Source: Propionibacteriaceae bacterium (GTDB taxonomy: Bacteria; Actinomycetota; Actinomycetes; Propionibacteriales; Propionibacteriaceae). From it: DNA of 8,927 bases. The stretch is from contig PMLO01000169.1 of the NCBI GenBank assembly GCA_003158895.1, positions 1 to 8,927 of the forward strand. Reading direction: 5' to 3'. Positions within the stretch are counted from its first letter, which is position 1, and the number at the start of each line of letters is the position of its first letter. The notes under the pieces were generated by a model. That model made no database searches, was not told the DNA's origin, and worked only from the letters and a program-made list of their open reading frames with translations. Position numbers and translations under genes: made by a program. Of the stretch, positions 1 through 6,140 are shown in pieces.

Positions 1-510
1 CGAGCCCCAGATCACGAACGCCCAGCCGACGACCTTGAAGCCCATGGCACCGGGCCAGCTGCCGTCGCCGAGGAGAACCACGGGGAACGCGTACAGGAGG
101 AAGAACGTCGCCACCTTCCCGAGGAAGTGCACCGGGAGGCTGGTGTAGCCCCGTGTGCGCAACAGCGGTACAAGCAGGAACATGCAGACGTCTCGAGCGA
201 CGAGAACGGCCACCAGCCACCACGGGATGATCCCCCTGAGCGCCAGCCCGAGGAGAGTCGCTGCGATGTACGTGCGGTCCACGACGGGGTCGAGCATCTG
301 CCCGAGGCGCGAGATCTCGTGACGACTGCGCGCGAGATAGCCGTCGAGGAAGTCGGTCGCCCCGCCCACCGCCAGGACCACGACTGCCCAGCCGTCGGCG
401 TGCGGTCCGAGGACCAGCCAGAGGAAGACTGGGACGCCTGCGAGGCGCACCAGGCTGAGGACGTTGGGCACCGTCAACACCCGGTCGGTGTCGTACGCGG
501 TCCCTGGCAC
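1..510 (-). CDS. CDP-alcohol phosphatidyltransferase (partial, C-terminus cut by window edge)
   Basis: This is an integral membrane enzyme that transfers a phosphatidyl group from a CDP-linked lipid to an alcohol. The visible 170 residues carry the complete family signature D-x2-D-G-x2-A-R-x8-G-x3-D-x3-D, with Asp53, Asp56, Gly57, Ala60-Arg61, Gly70, Asp74 and Asp78. Hydrophobic segments lie at about 13-35, 40-55, 82-118 and 131-147. The N-terminal TVPNVLSLVRL is typical of the PgsA/cardiolipin-synthase branch, and from memory the sequence resembles mycobacterial PgsA2 and the Streptomyces CDP-alcohol-type cardiolipin synthase; substrate is therefore uncertain. The GTG at 510 is chosen because an in-frame TAG stands at 534-532 and no better start follows before the conserved region; no clear Shine-Dalgarno site is visible. 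It lies 24 bases after pimA, in the same reading frame, and probably belongs to the same operon. The C-terminus is missing only because the window ends. Confidence 0.9.
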   Translation of the reverse strand, partial: MPGTAYDTDRVLTVPNVLSLVRLAGVPVFLWLVLGPHADGWAVVVLAVGGATDFLDGYLARSRHEISRLGQMLDPVVDRTYIAATLLGLALRGIIPWWLVAVLVARDVCMFLLVPLLRTRGYTSLPVHFLGKVATFFLLYAFPVVLLGDGSWPGAMGFKVVGWAFVIWGS

Positions 511-534
511 GCGGCCAGCGTACCGGCGGGCCTA

Positions 535-1656
535 CTAGCCGGTCCTCCGACCTGCCGCGTGCGGGCTCAGGGCATCCGCGTACGTGTCGAGCACCGCCGG
601 ACCGATCATCTGCCAGTCGTACTCGGCAGCCAACGCCCTCCCCCGAGCTGTCGGTACGGGCTCGGCGAGTGCCCGGATCACGGCCTGCGCGAGGGATTCC
701 GCGGAGCCGGTTTCGACGATCCAGCCGAGCGGACCGGCCTCGTCCGTGAGCAGCTCGACGAACGCCGGGAGGTCGGAGGCAACGACCGCCGCACCGGAGG
801 CGAGGGCCTCAAGCAGCACGATGCCGAAGCTCTCCCGGCCGGTGTGCGGCGCGACGAACACGTCCGAGGTGGCCAGCAGCTGGTTCCGCTGATGATCCGT
901 GAGCTCGCCGACGTAGCGGACGTTGGCCCCGACAGGGATCGGTACACCGGCGCCGGCGACGCAGATCTCGACGTCCGGGTGCTGCCGCACGATCCCCTCC
1001 ACGGCAGCGAGGAGGACGCTGAGCCCCTTGCGTCGCTCCCGGAGCCGACCCACGAACGTGACGCGCGGATGGTCGCCGCCGCGCCATCGTCCGACGGGGG
1101 CGGGCGCGTGGAAGTCGGTCATCCGGATCCCGTTGCCGATCACCCGCGGCTGCAGCCCCAGGTGCCGTTCGACGACCGCCGCGGCGACCCGGGAGACGGC
1201 GATCCCCTCGTCGATCCTCGCGATCGTGTCGCCCAGCAGCCGTCCGGCGGCCGCCATGCTGCGCGAGCCGGGAGTGGCGGTGTGGAACGTCGCGACGACC
1301 GGTACCTCGGCGGCCCTGACGGCCAGCACCGAGGCGCTCGGCGTGATCGGTTCGTGCACGTGGAGCAGGTCGAGGTCGCTCTCAGCGAGCCACCTCCGTA
1401 CACGCAGCGACGAGATGGGCCCGCAGGCCACCCGAGCGACCGAGCCGTTGTACGGAACGGCCACCGATCCGCCGGTGCTCATCACGCGATCCGCAGCCAG
1501 CTCTGCCTCAGCCAGGCGAGCATCGCTCAGGGTGCCCGGCGCGAGGACGTACGCCTCGTGGCCCGCCTCTGTCAGCCAGCGCGCCAGCCCGAGGACCTGA
1601 GCCTGCACTCCCCCGTGCGAGCGCAGGTCGTACGGGCAGACGAGTCCCACTCTCAC
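535..1656 (-). CDS. pimA: GDP-mannose-dependent phosphatidylinositol alpha-mannosyltransferase PimA
   Basis: PimA transfers the first mannose from GDP-mannose to the inositol ring of phosphatidylinositol at the inner face of the membrane, starting PIM, lipomannan and lipoarabinomannan synthesis. The 373-residue protein has the two-domain GT-B layout of family GT4 and closely follows mycobacterial PimA in length and motifs: GGVQ at 15-18, PYNGSVAR at 68-75, HEP at 101-103, TFHT at 123-126, FVGRLRERRKG at 201-211 and ESFGIVLLEA at 275-284. His125, Arg204, Lys210 and Glu275 match, in spacing, the M. smegmatis donor- and acceptor-site residues His118, Arg196, Lys202 and Glu274. The GTG start forms a GTGA overlap with the upstream acyltransferase stop and is preceded by GAGGTG at a 5-base spacing. 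The gene ends in two consecutive TAG codons. Function and start are both well supported; other GT4 mannosyltransferases lack this gene context. Confidence 0.96.
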   Translation of the reverse strand: MRVGLVCPYDLRSHGGVQAQVLGLARWLTEAGHEAYVLAPGTLSDARLAEAELAADRVMSTGGSVAVPYNGSVARVACGPISSLRVRRWLAESDLDLLHVHEPITPSASVLAVRAAEVPVVATFHTATPGSRSMAAAGRLLGDTIARIDEGIAVSRVAAAVVERHLGLQPRVIGNGIRMTDFHAPAPVGRWRGGDHPRVTFVGRLRERRKGLSVLLAAVEGIVRQHPDVEICVAGAGVPIPVGANVRYVGELTDHQRNQLLATSDVFVAPHTGRESFGIVLLEALASGAAVVASDLPAFVELLTDEAGPLGWIVETGSAESLAQAVIRALAEPVPTARGRALAAEYDWQMIGPAVLDTYADALSPHAAGRRTG

Positions 1657-2573
1657 GGCCGCACCTCGTCGGGCTCCGGGAAGAACGGGACGAAGACGTG
1701 CCAGTCGGTCGGAGTGAGCGCGACCTCGGCGGCGAAGAAGTTCACGAGGTCCTGCGACATGACGCGCAGCCCCTCGGCCCCGGTGCGGTGGGCTACCGGT
1801 TCGGAGAACGCCAGGTGCACACCCTTCGGCGTGTACCGGGCGGAGACTCCGACGAGATGGGCCCCTGTACGCCGAGCCAGCAGCGCGGGACCGATGGGTG
1901 CGAGCGCGGGTCGACCCGCTCCCCCGTCGGGCCAGACGACCGGTACGCCCTTGCCGTCGAACACCCTGTCCGCCACGAGGCAGACGAGGTACCCCTCGGC
2001 GAGGTCACGCGTCAGCGACGTGAGGACCGTCTGGTCGCGGTGGGAGTAGATCCGCATGCCCAGCTTCTCGCGGTACCGCTTGAACGCTTTGAACTCGGCC
2101 TCGCCGAACTCCTCGGCGACGGTCGCGACCGGCATGCCCGTGGCGCCCGCCCACGCGCCGGCGTGGTCCCAGGATCCCAGGTGCGGGAGCGCGACCACCG
2201 CGCCACGGGTGGCCATCGCCTCCCGGAGCTTCATCTCGCCCTCGCCGTCGGTGGTGACGGACGACACGGTCCGCTCGACGCTCCACGACGGCATGACGAA
2301 CGACTCGGTGAAGTTCCGCATCCACGACCGTACGGCTGAGTCCACCTCCGCGTCCGTGGGCGTACGGCCCGTGGCGAGGCTCACGTTCTCCCGCCACTGC
2401 TCACGGTGGCGGGCCACGTACTTCTGGCCGAACCTCACCGCCGCCGACCCGAGGGCCTCACGGACGACGCGCGACTTCAGCACGTACGGACCGGCGGCCC
2501 AGCCGGCACGGTAGACGTCACGCATCACGACCTGAGCTCGCGTCGCGGCTGGCCGGACGTCCGGGGTTGTCAC
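1653..2573 (-). CDS. patA: PatA-like phosphatidylinositol mannoside acyltransferase (LpxL/HtrB family)
   Basis: Probable acyl-CoA-dependent transferase that acylates the mannose added by PimA, acting on the membrane surface. The 306-residue product is close to the roughly 316 residues of the M. tuberculosis protein. It belongs to the bacterial lipid A acyltransferase-like family: the catalytic HLGSWD block spans His131 to Asp136, AEEFGEAEFKAF runs from 153, and the C-terminal TDWHVFVPFFP at 289-299 is the usual family ending. The position aligned from memory with the catalytic-dyad glutamate of mycobacterial PatA (AERD) is Asp202 in ADRVF, a conservative change. An open frame extends upstream to 2834, but that part is arginine-rich translation lying across the PIP synthase gene. 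I therefore place the start at the GTG at 2573, which gives a GTGA overlap and has GGGAAG four bases upstream. The neighbours pgsA and pimA fix the pathway assignment; the exact acyl donor cannot be read from sequence. Confidence 0.93.
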   Translation of the reverse strand: MTTPDVRPAATRAQVVMRDVYRAGWAAGPYVLKSRVVREALGSAAVRFGQKYVARHREQWRENVSLATGRTPTDAEVDSAVRSWMRNFTESFVMPSWSVERTVSSVTTDGEGEMKLREAMATRGAVVALPHLGSWDHAGAWAGATGMPVATVAEEFGEAEFKAFKRYREKLGMRIYSHRDQTVLTSLTRDLAEGYLVCLVADRVFDGKGVPVVWPDGGAGRPALAPIGPALLARRTGAHLVGVSARYTPKGVHLAFSEPVAHRTGAEGLRVMSQDLVNFFAAEVALTPTDWHVFVPFFPEPDEVRP

Positions 2574-3178
2574 GTGGCTTCCCGCGAGCGCCACGCTCGC
2601 AGCATGCGCTGGCCGACGGTCCAGGTGCCGAGCAGGGCGAGCAGCAGCACGGCCACCTGCAGCGCGTAGGGGACGCCGAGCCCCGCCAGCACCAGACCGA
2701 GGAACGCGACGACGATCCGGTCGGCGCGAGCCGCCAGACCACCGTTCGCGTCGAGCCCGAGCGACTCCCCCCGCGCCTTGACGTAGGACGTCACCTGACC
2801 TGCCATGAGCGCCCACAGCGCGATGCCCGCCCATATCTGGGAGTGTCCCGGCCCCGCGAAGTACAGAATGATCGCGCCGAACAGGGCACCGTCGGCGACG
2901 CGGTCCAGCGACGAGTCGAGGAACGCCCCGTACGTGGTGGACTGCCCGGACAGGCGTGCGAGTTGCCCGTCAAGACCGTCCGAGAGCACGAGCACGAGGA
3001 CCAGCAGGCCGCCCTGCCACAAGAACCCTCGGGGGATCGTGAGCAGGGATGCCGCGACGACCAGCGCCGTACCGAGCCACGTCACCGCGTCCGGTGGCAC
3101 GTGAAGCCGCCACAGCAGCTTCGCGGGAGGCGTCATCACCGCGGCCCAGATATGGCGGAACTGGTCGAGCACCGTCAC
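2570..3178 (-). CDS. pgsA: Phosphatidylinositol-phosphate synthase (CDP-alcohol phosphatidyltransferase)
   Basis: Membrane enzyme that condenses CDP-diacylglycerol with inositol 1-phosphate to give phosphatidylinositol phosphate, the precursor of the PimA acceptor. The 202-residue protein shows the full family motif with Asp67, Asp70-Gly71, Ala74-Arg75, Gly84, Asp88 and Asp92, the carboxylates that hold the catalytic divalent metals. SYVKAR at 131-136 and Arg151/Arg154 correspond to conserved basic positions that bind the inositol phosphate in actinobacterial PIP synthases. Hydrophobic helices occupy about 32-48, 52-66, 95-108, 113-128, 154-168 and 169-187. The frame stays open upstream to 3592 but that extension lies on the HIT gene; the GTG at 3178 gives an N-terminus MTVLDQF matching the family and forms a GTGA overlap. 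Orthologue: PgsA1/PIS of M. tuberculosis (Rv2612c). It could be mistaken for PGP synthase from the family motif alone, but context between HIT and patA argues for PIP synthase. Confidence 0.95.
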   Translation of the reverse strand: MTVLDQFRHIWAAVMTPPAKLLWRLHVPPDAVTWLGTALVVAASLLTIPRGFLWQGGLLVLVLVLSDGLDGQLARLSGQSTTYGAFLDSSLDRVADGALFGAIILYFAGPGHSQIWAGIALWALMAGQVTSYVKARGESLGLDANGGLAARADRIVVAFLGLVLAGLGVPYALQVAVLLLALLGTWTVGQRMLRAWRSREAT

Positions 3179-3702
3179 TCCGTCCAGGCGGCGGCGAGAC
3201 GTGCGCGCGTGTCGCCCAGCAGCTGCGGCAACGGCTTCGTACGACCAATGATCGGCAGGAAGTTCGCATCCCCGAGCCAGCGCGGGACGACGTGCTGATG
3301 CAGATGAGCGGCGATCCCCGCACCGGCGACGGACCCCTGGTTCATGCCGAGGTTGAAGCCCGCCGGCGCGCTGACCTGCCGGAGCACGGCCATCGCCCGC
3401 TGTGTGAGCGCCGCCAGCTCGGCAGTCTCCGTGACCGTCAGGTCCGTGTAGTCGGCGACATGCCGGTACGGGCAGACCAGCAGGTGGCCCGGGTTGTACG
3501 GGAACAGGTTCAGCACGACGAAGCACTCGATGCCGCGATGCACGATGAGGCTCGTCTCGTCGTCCGTCGCCGGGCCCGCGCAGAACGGGCACGGCCGGTC
3601 ACCATCCGCCGTGTTCTGGTCGATGTAGACCATGCGGTGCGGAGTCCAGAGGCGCTCGAACCCGTCGGGTGTCCCCGCCAGGCCTGCCTCGTCGGTGGTC
3701 AC
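3175..3702 (-). CDS. HIT-family protein, probable Ap4A phosphorylase
   Basis: Histidine-triad nucleotide-binding enzyme of 175 residues. The triad is HLHQHVV at 133-139, where His135, the middle histidine, is the expected nucleophile; PRWLGDANF follows and NLFPYNPGHLLV lies at 65-76. These blocks closely match M. tuberculosis Rv2613c, which has been characterised as a diadenosine tetraphosphate phosphorylase and sits at the same place in the genome. The expected reaction is phosphorolysis of Ap4A to ADP and ATP in the cytoplasm. A CPFC motif at 38-41 could contribute to a zinc site as in other HIT/GalT proteins. The GTG at 3702 overlaps the thrS stop as GTGA and gives the N-terminus MTTDEAG; an upstream open extension to 4311 is a shadow of thrS. 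Because aminoacyl-tRNA synthetases can form Ap4A, the coupling to thrS is functionally sensible, though that link is inference. A generic HIT nucleotide hydrolase is the alternative. Confidence 0.93.
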   Translation of the reverse strand: MTTDEAGLAGTPDGFERLWTPHRMVYIDQNTADGDRPCPFCAGPATDDETSLIVHRGIECFVVLNLFPYNPGHLLVCPYRHVADYTDLTVTETAELAALTQRAMAVLRQVSAPAGFNLGMNQGSVAGAGIAAHLHQHVVPRWLGDANFLPIIGRTKPLPQLLGDTRARLAAAWTE

Positions 3703-5666
3703 CTGCGCTCGCGGACCGCCGAGACGATCTCTTCGATCGCGTCGGCAACCGGCACGCCGTTCTTCTGGGTCCCGTCGCGGTAGCGGAAGCTCACGGCTCC
3801 CGCCTCGATGTCGTCGTGGCCCGCGATGAGCATGTACGGGACCTTCTGGGTCTGGGCGGTACGGATCTTCTTCTGCATCCGCTCGTCGGACGCGTCGACC
3901 TCGACCCGGATCCCGCGCGCCTTGAGCTTCGCGGCCACGTCCTCGAGGTACGGGATGTGGTCGGCCGCGATCGGGATGCCGATGACCTGTACGGGTGCGA
4001 GCCACGCCGGGAACGCTCCCGCGTAGTGCTCGACCAGGATGCCCATGAACCGCTCGATCGAGCCGAACTTCGCCGAGTGGATCATGACCGGCTCCGCATG
4101 GCTGCCGTCCGGCGCGGTGTAGCTCAAGCCGAAGCGGGCCGGCTGGTTGAAGTCGTACTGGATCGTCGACATCTGCCACGTACGGCCGATCGCGTCGCGG
4201 ATCTGTACGGAGATCTTCGGACCGTAGAACGCGGCGCCGCCGGGATCCGGTACGAGCTCGAGCCCGGAGTCCTTGCCCACCTGCTCGAGCACAGCGGTCG
4301 CGGTCTCCCACTGCTCGTCGGTGCCGATGAACTTGTCGGGCTTCGACTCGTCCTTCGTCGACAGCTCGAGGTAGTAGTCGTGCAGCCCGAAGTCGTTGAG
4401 CAGCGTGAGCACGAAGTTGAGCAGGTGGCGGACCTCGTCAGCTGCCTGGGAGGCCATGACGTAGCTGTGGGAGTCGTCCTGGGTGATGCTGCGGACCCGG
4501 GTCAGGCCCTGCAGCACGCCGGACTTCTCGTTGCGGTAGACGGTGCCGAACTCGAAGAACCGCAGCGGCAGCTCTCGGTAGGACCGCCCGCGCGACCGGA
4601 AGATCAGGTTGTGCATCGGGCAGTTCATGGCCTTGAGGTAGTAGTTCTGCCCGTCGTCGTCCATGGGCGGGAACATGCCCTCGGCGTAGTACGGGAGGTG
4701 ACCCGAGGTGAAGAACAGTTCTTCCTTGGCGATGTGCGGCGTGCCGACGTACTGGAAGCCGTTGTCGATGTGCGCCTGGCGGACGTAGTCCTCCATCTCA
4801 CGCTTGATGACGCCACCCTTGGGGTGGAAGATCGGCAGTCCGGCGCCCAGCTCCTCCGGGAAGCTGTACAGGTCGAGCTCGATGCCGAGCCGGCGATGGT
4901 CGCGCCGTACGGCCTCGGCCTGCCGGAACTCGTACGCCTCGAGGTCCTCGCGAGAGGCCCAGGCCGTGCCGTACAGCCTCTGGAGCTGCTGGTTCTTCTG
5001 GTCGCCACGCCAGTACGCGGCGCTGGAGCGGGTCAGTGAGAACGCCTTGATGTAGCCGGTGTGGGGCACGTGGGGCCCGCGGCACAGGTCCTTCCAAGCG
5101 ACCTCTCCGTTGCGCCGCACGTTGTCGTAGATGGTCAGTTCGCCGGCGCCGACCTCGACCGACGAGCCGTCGTCGGCGTTCGAGCCGCCCTTGAGCCCGA
5201 TGAGCTCGAGCTTGTACGGCTGGTCGGCGAGCTCCTCGCGCGCCTTCTCGTCGGTCACGACGCGACGCACGAACCGCTGGCGCTCCTTGACGATCCGCTG
5301 CATCGACTTCTCCAACGCCTTGAGGTCGTCGGGGGTGAACGGCTGCTCAATGTCGAAGTCGTAGTAGAAGCCGTCGGTGATCGGCGGGCCGATGCCGAGC
5401 TTCGCGTCGGCGCGCAAGAGCTGTACGGCCTGGGCGGCCATGTGCGCCGACGAGTGGCGCAGGATCGCAAGGCCCTCGTCCGAGGTGGCGAGAACAGCCT
5501 CGACCGCGGCACCGTCAGGCAGTTCGTTGACCAGGTCCACCGTCGCACCGTTCACCTTCATGGCCACGACGGACTGGTCGTCACCGAAGATGTCGAGCCC
5601 CGTCGTCGTCCCGGACAGCTCCCGCACCTCGGTGGAGAGCTCACGGACGACGGTGATGCTGGACAC
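3699..5666 (-). CDS. thrS: Threonyl-tRNA synthetase
   Basis: Class II synthetase that charges tRNA-Thr in the cytoplasm. The 655 residues contain all expected domains: an N-terminal TGS-like domain (to about 65), an editing domain with HSSAH at 71-75 and CRGPH at 195-199 (His71, His75, Cys195, His199, the sites that clear mis-charged serine), the catalytic core from about 255 to 545, and a C-terminal anticodon-binding domain from about 555. The three zinc ligands of the core are present: Cys349 in NCPMH, His400 in TQDDSH and His530 in MIHSAKFGSIERF. Motif 2 is YRNE at 377-380. The GTG start at 5666 has a strong GAAAGGAA ribosome binding site and gives a normal N-terminus. It is the first gene of the PIM operon, and its TGA overlaps the HIT start. 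I saw no T-box features upstream, so regulation is not evident. No key residue is missing. Confidence 0.99.
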   Translation of the reverse strand: MSSITVVRELSTEVRELSGTTTGLDIFGDDQSVVAMKVNGATVDLVNELPDGAAVEAVLATSDEGLAILRHSSAHMAAQAVQLLRADAKLGIGPPITDGFYYDFDIEQPFTPDDLKALEKSMQRIVKERQRFVRRVVTDEKAREELADQPYKLELIGLKGGSNADDGSSVEVGAGELTIYDNVRRNGEVAWKDLCRGPHVPHTGYIKAFSLTRSSAAYWRGDQKNQQLQRLYGTAWASREDLEAYEFRQAEAVRRDHRRLGIELDLYSFPEELGAGLPIFHPKGGVIKREMEDYVRQAHIDNGFQYVGTPHIAKEELFFTSGHLPYYAEGMFPPMDDDGQNYYLKAMNCPMHNLIFRSRGRSYRELPLRFFEFGTVYRNEKSGVLQGLTRVRSITQDDSHSYVMASQAADEVRHLLNFVLTLLNDFGLHDYYLELSTKDESKPDKFIGTDEQWETATAVLEQVGKDSGLELVPDPGGAAFYGPKISVQIRDAIGRTWQMSTIQYDFNQPARFGLSYTAPDGSHAEPVMIHSAKFGSIERFMGILVEHYAGAFPAWLAPVQVIGIPIAADHIPYLEDVAAKLKARGIRVEVDASDERMQKKIRTAQTQKVPYMLIAGHDDIEAGAVSFRYRDGTQKNGVPVADAIEEIVSAVRERR

Positions 5667-5670
5667 AGTG

Positions 5671-5678
5671 TTCCTTTC
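5671..5678 (-). promoter_or_regulatory. Ribosome binding site of thrS
   Basis: GAAAGGAA on the minus strand leaves five bases between AGGA and the GTG at 5666. It is the strongest Shine-Dalgarno match in the operon and decides the thrS start. Genes downstream rely on overlapping stop/start codons instead. Confidence 0.8.
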
Positions 5679-5830
5679 GTATGCGCACGGATCGTTGGAC
5701 CGGTCCGTGATGACGCGTGGGCGCCGTCGGCCATTCTGCTACATCCGCAGCTGTGGGTCTTCCCGCTATCGCCCCGTGGCGACGCAACGAGCCCTGGATC
5801 GGCGGCGAGCAGCGCGCGGGCGAGACATGA

Positions 5831-5869
5831 CCCGTCCCGTCGGACGGGCAGTGCCGGCCAAGACTGGCC
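5831..5869. other. Two adjacent perfect hairpins upstream of thrS
   Basis: The first hairpin, 5831-5848, has a 7-bp perfect stem CCCGTCC/GGACGGG around the tetraloop CGTC. The second, 5856-5869, has a 5-bp stem GGCCA/TGGCC around AGAC. They are symmetric, so both strands could fold. No run of T follows either one on the minus strand, so a classical intrinsic terminator is not shown. They lie 165 or more bases upstream of the thrS start and could be a leader structure or a factor-independent stop for transcription from the HNH gene. Confidence 0.4.
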
Positions 5870-6025
5870 CTCGCGCCGCGCGTCCATGTCGGTGTCCCAG
5901 TCTTCGATGTCGGTGCGTCCGAGCCCCGGCTCCCGCCCATCGAGATCCGGCCTTCGCTCTGAGATCGCCGAAACGGCCCTGTCGAGCAGTGTGGCTCGGC
6001 TGCATAGGCCCAAGGTCCCCGTCGA

Positions 6026-6140
6026 CCTCACCCCGCGTCGAACAGAGTCCTCAACCCGCGTCGTGCAGAGACCTCAACCCGCGTCGAGCGGAGACCTCAA
6101 CCCGCGTCGAGCAGAGTCCTCAACCTGTGTCGAGAAGAGC
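6026..6140 (-). repeat. Five tandem 23-bp repeats at the 3' end of the HNH gene
   Basis: Units lie at 6026-6048, 6049-6071, 6072-6094, 6095-6117 and 6118-6140, head to tail without spacers. On the minus strand each reads approximately ACTCTGCTCGAC followed by GCGGGTTGAGG. The unit at 6118-6140 contains the last codons and the TGA stop of the HNH gene (ALLDTG-stop); the other four would read TLLDAG, SPLDAG, SLHDAG and TLFDAG, each followed by the same TGA. The unit 6095-6117 differs from 6026-6048, 6049-6071 and 6072-6094 at two positions each and from the coding unit at four. In minus-strand RNA the core CTCGAC-GCGG-GTTGAG can form a 6-bp stem (one G-U pair) with a 4-base loop in three of five units; the other two have one mismatch. 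Confidence 0.9.

Larger units (their letters stand above)
5667..6119. other. Non-genic region between the HNH gene and thrS
   Basis: About 450 bases without a gene I can recognise. It holds the thrS ribosome binding site at its left end, two small hairpins at 5831-5869 and four of the five 23-bp repeat units at its right end. One minus-strand frame is open from a GTG at 6031 through the whole gap and into thrS. Its third codon positions are fairly GC-rich, roughly three quarters by hand count, and it includes DGSCLARALL, which faintly recalls OTU-type cysteine proteases. With no ribosome binding site and no convincing family, I do not call it a gene. I could not find a good -35/-10 pair for thrS. 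No T-box or tRNA is visible. Confidence 0.6.

Noticed and set aside
2574..4311. Upstream extensions of the patA, pgsA and HIT frames (to 2834, 3592 and 4311)
   Set aside because: The extra N-termini are out-of-frame readings of the preceding gene; the GTG codons in the GTGA overlaps give normal family N-termini.
5667..6119. T-box or threonine leader-peptide attenuator for thrS
   Set aside because: I saw no T-box consensus, no antiterminator/terminator pair with a U-run, and no short leader frame ending before thrS with clustered Thr codons.
6026..6140. CRISPR array
   Set aside because: Units are 23 bp and directly contiguous, with no spacers and no cas gene nearby.
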